In this document: piece by piece, positions 5,051 through 5,816 of the stretch | How positions within the stretch are numbered: the stretch's first letter is position 1 | Layout of the letters: every line of letters starts with the position of its first letter | From: Phosphoribacter sp035448065 | Lineage (GTDB): Bacteria > Actinomycetota > Actinomycetes > Actinomycetales > Dermatophilaceae | Length of the DNA: 5,816 nt | Reading direction: 5' to 3' | Assembly (NCBI GenBank): GCA_035448065.1 | Contig: DAOTIG010000181.1 | Location: 1-5,816, forward strand | Translations under genes and position numbers: made by a program | Notes under the pieces: model-generated | What the model was told of the DNA's origin: nothing | Database searches by the model: none | The model's input: the letters and a program-made list of their open reading frames with translations, nothing else

Positions 5051-5064
5051 ACCACGGGCCGGGT

Positions 5065-5082
5065 GGAAGGATGGCCGGTATG
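5065..5082 (+). promoter_or_regulatory. Ribosome binding site deciding the purB start
   Basis: GGAAGG (5065-5070) touches the first ATG (5071) with no spacing but lies nine bases before the second ATG (5080). The second ATG is therefore the likely start, giving a protein beginning M-P-P. Confidence 0.65.
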
Positions 5083-5816
5083 CCGCCCTCGCTCGCCGAC
5101 GCCGAACCGCCGATCGCCCTGGGAGCCCTCGACGGCCGCTACCGCAGCACCGTCGCGCCGCTGGTGGACCATCTCTCCGAGGCTGCGCTCAACCGCGAGC
5201 GGGTGCGGGTCGAGGTCGAGTGGCTCATCCACCTCACCAGCCACGGGGTCGTCCCCGGCGTGCGGGCCCTCACGCCCGACGAGCAGCGCGCGCTGCGGGA
5301 GATCGTTGAGGGCTTCGGGCCTGACGAGGTCGCTGCGCTGGCCGAGATCGAGCGGGTCACCGTCCACGACGTCAAGGCGGTCGAGTACTTCCTCAAGCAG
5401 CGGCTCACCGCCCTCGCCCCGGATCCGGCCGATGCCGGGCTCGGCGAGCTCGTCCACTTCGCCTGCACGAGCGAGGACGTCAACAACCTCGCCTACGCCC
5501 TCATGGTCAAGGGCGCGATCGAGGAGGTCTGGCTGCCGGCCGCCCGCTCGCTCGTCGCCGACCTCACGTCGATGGCCCATGCGCACGCCGCCACCCCGAT
5601 GCTCGCCCACACCCACGGCCAGCCCGCCACGCCGACGACGCTCGGCAAGGAGCTCGCGGTGCTCGCCTGGCGGCTGGGCCGCCAGCTCGACCGAGTCGGC
5701 CACGCGGCATACCTCGGCAAGCTCAACGGCGCGACCGGCACCTATGGCGCCCACCTCGCCGCCGTGCCGGACCACGACTGGGAGTCGACCTCCCGAGCCT
5801 TCGTGGAGAGCCTTGG
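5080..5816 (+). CDS. purB: Adenylosuccinate lyase, N-terminal half (PurB)
   Basis: The 245 complete codons present encode the N-terminal half of a fumarase/aspartase-superfamily lyase (EC 4.3.2.2). The enzyme removes fumarate from SAICAR and from adenylosuccinate in purine synthesis. ALGALDGRY (14-22) is the usual opening. TVHDVKAVEYFLK (94-106) follows, then FACTSEDVNNLAYALM (127-142) with the substrate-binding T-S-E-D. AHTHGQPATPTTLGKE (176-191) carries the catalytic His179, equivalent to E. coli His171. GKLNGATGTYGAH (213-225) is the next conserved block. The sequence follows the E. coli-type PurB rather than the shorter Bacillus type. The signature loop with the second catalytic residue (GSSxMPxKxNP) lies beyond the right edge. 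The gene is cut by the window, not broken. It probably reads from its own weak promoter or from the phosphatase gene upstream. Confidence 0.96.
   Translation, partial: MPPSLADAEPPIALGALDGRYRSTVAPLVDHLSEAALNRERVRVEVEWLIHLTSHGVVPGVRALTPDEQRALREIVEGFGPDEVAALAEIERVTVHDVKAVEYFLKQRLTALAPDPADAGLGELVHFACTSEDVNNLAYALMVKGAIEEVWLPAARSLVADLTSMAHAHAATPMLAHTHGQPATPTTLGKELAVLAWRLGRQLDRVGHAAYLGKLNGATGTYGAHLAAVPDHDWESTSRAFVESL

Larger units (their letters stand above)
782..5713. repeat. Dispersed 10-mer GGTATGCCGC, nine copies
   Basis: Exact GGTATGCCGC is on the plus strand at 1274, 1527, 2308, 4513 and 5077. It is on the minus strand (read as GCGGCATACC) at 782-791, 2820-2829 and 5704-5713. A one-base variant, TGTATGCCGC, is on the minus strand at 2980-2989. 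Copies lie in the UPF0145 gene, bioF (two), bioD (two), the DUF2568 gene, over the phosphatase start, over the purB start and inside purB. Bases outside the 10-mer show no shared pattern except that the next base is always C or G. None occurs in the VOC and AraC genes or before 782. The coordinates given here are the outer limits of the set, not one continuous element. Confidence 0.8.

Noticed and set aside
5023..5064. Dedicated purB promoter in the gap after the phosphatase
   Set aside because: No -10-like hexamer was found in this GC-rich gap. Read-through from the phosphatase gene is at least as likely.
4228..5775. Leftward open frame of 515 codons antisense to purB, the phosphatase and the regulator start
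   Set aside because: It is opposite two genes with complete family motifs and has no recognisable domain. High third-position GC keeps antisense frames open in such DNA.

Overview
The window is a stretch of very GC-rich chromosome (by eye about 70 % G+C, almost every third codon position G or C, GTG starts common). It fits an actinomycete, and within that group most likely a member of Micrococcales such as an Intrasporangiaceae relative. The genus is an inference. The best family evidence is the mycobacterial/actinobacterial type of BioD (P-loop of the form GTxTGVGKT, GTLNHT and GxWP motifs) and the PtpA-like phosphatase. No rRNA, tRNA, IS element, prophage gene or CRISPR array was seen.

Layout. 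A leftward gene for a small membrane protein runs off the left edge (1-270). It has a good promoter and a Shine-Dalgarno site in an AT-richer pocket around 322-351. A 305-base divergent intergenic region follows. It holds a compound hairpin (395-433) and nearly three copies of a 26-bp tandem repeat (442-511), each copy a hairpin in its own right. Next is a rightward block of a UPF0145/YbjQ-like protein (576-944), bioF (970-2103) and bioD (2096-2851), with a 25-bp gap and an 8-bp overlap. A leftward block converges on bioD: an AraC-type regulator (4456-3638), a VOC/glyoxalase-fold protein 4 bp behind it (3633-3238), and a four-helix DUF2568 membrane protein (3200-2865). A second rightward block has a low-molecular-weight protein tyrosine phosphatase (4516-5022) and purB (5080 to the right edge, partial).

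How the genes work together. BioF makes 8-amino-7-oxononanoate from pimeloyl thioester and L-alanine. After the BioA step, which is not encoded here, BioD makes dethiobiotin. BioB is also absent, so this is a partial biotin cluster. The AraC and VOC genes look like a co-transcribed sensor/effector pair. PurB acts in purine synthesis and has no evident functional link to the rest.

The most striking signal is not a gene. The 10-mer GGTATGCCGC occurs eight times exactly and once with one change in 5.8 kb, on both strands. Some copies force rare codons in bioF and bioD, and two overlap the start codons of the phosphatase and purB. That density recalls HIP1 in cyanobacteria or DNA-uptake sequences in Neisseria and Pasteurellaceae. 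I do not know of a described equivalent in this group.
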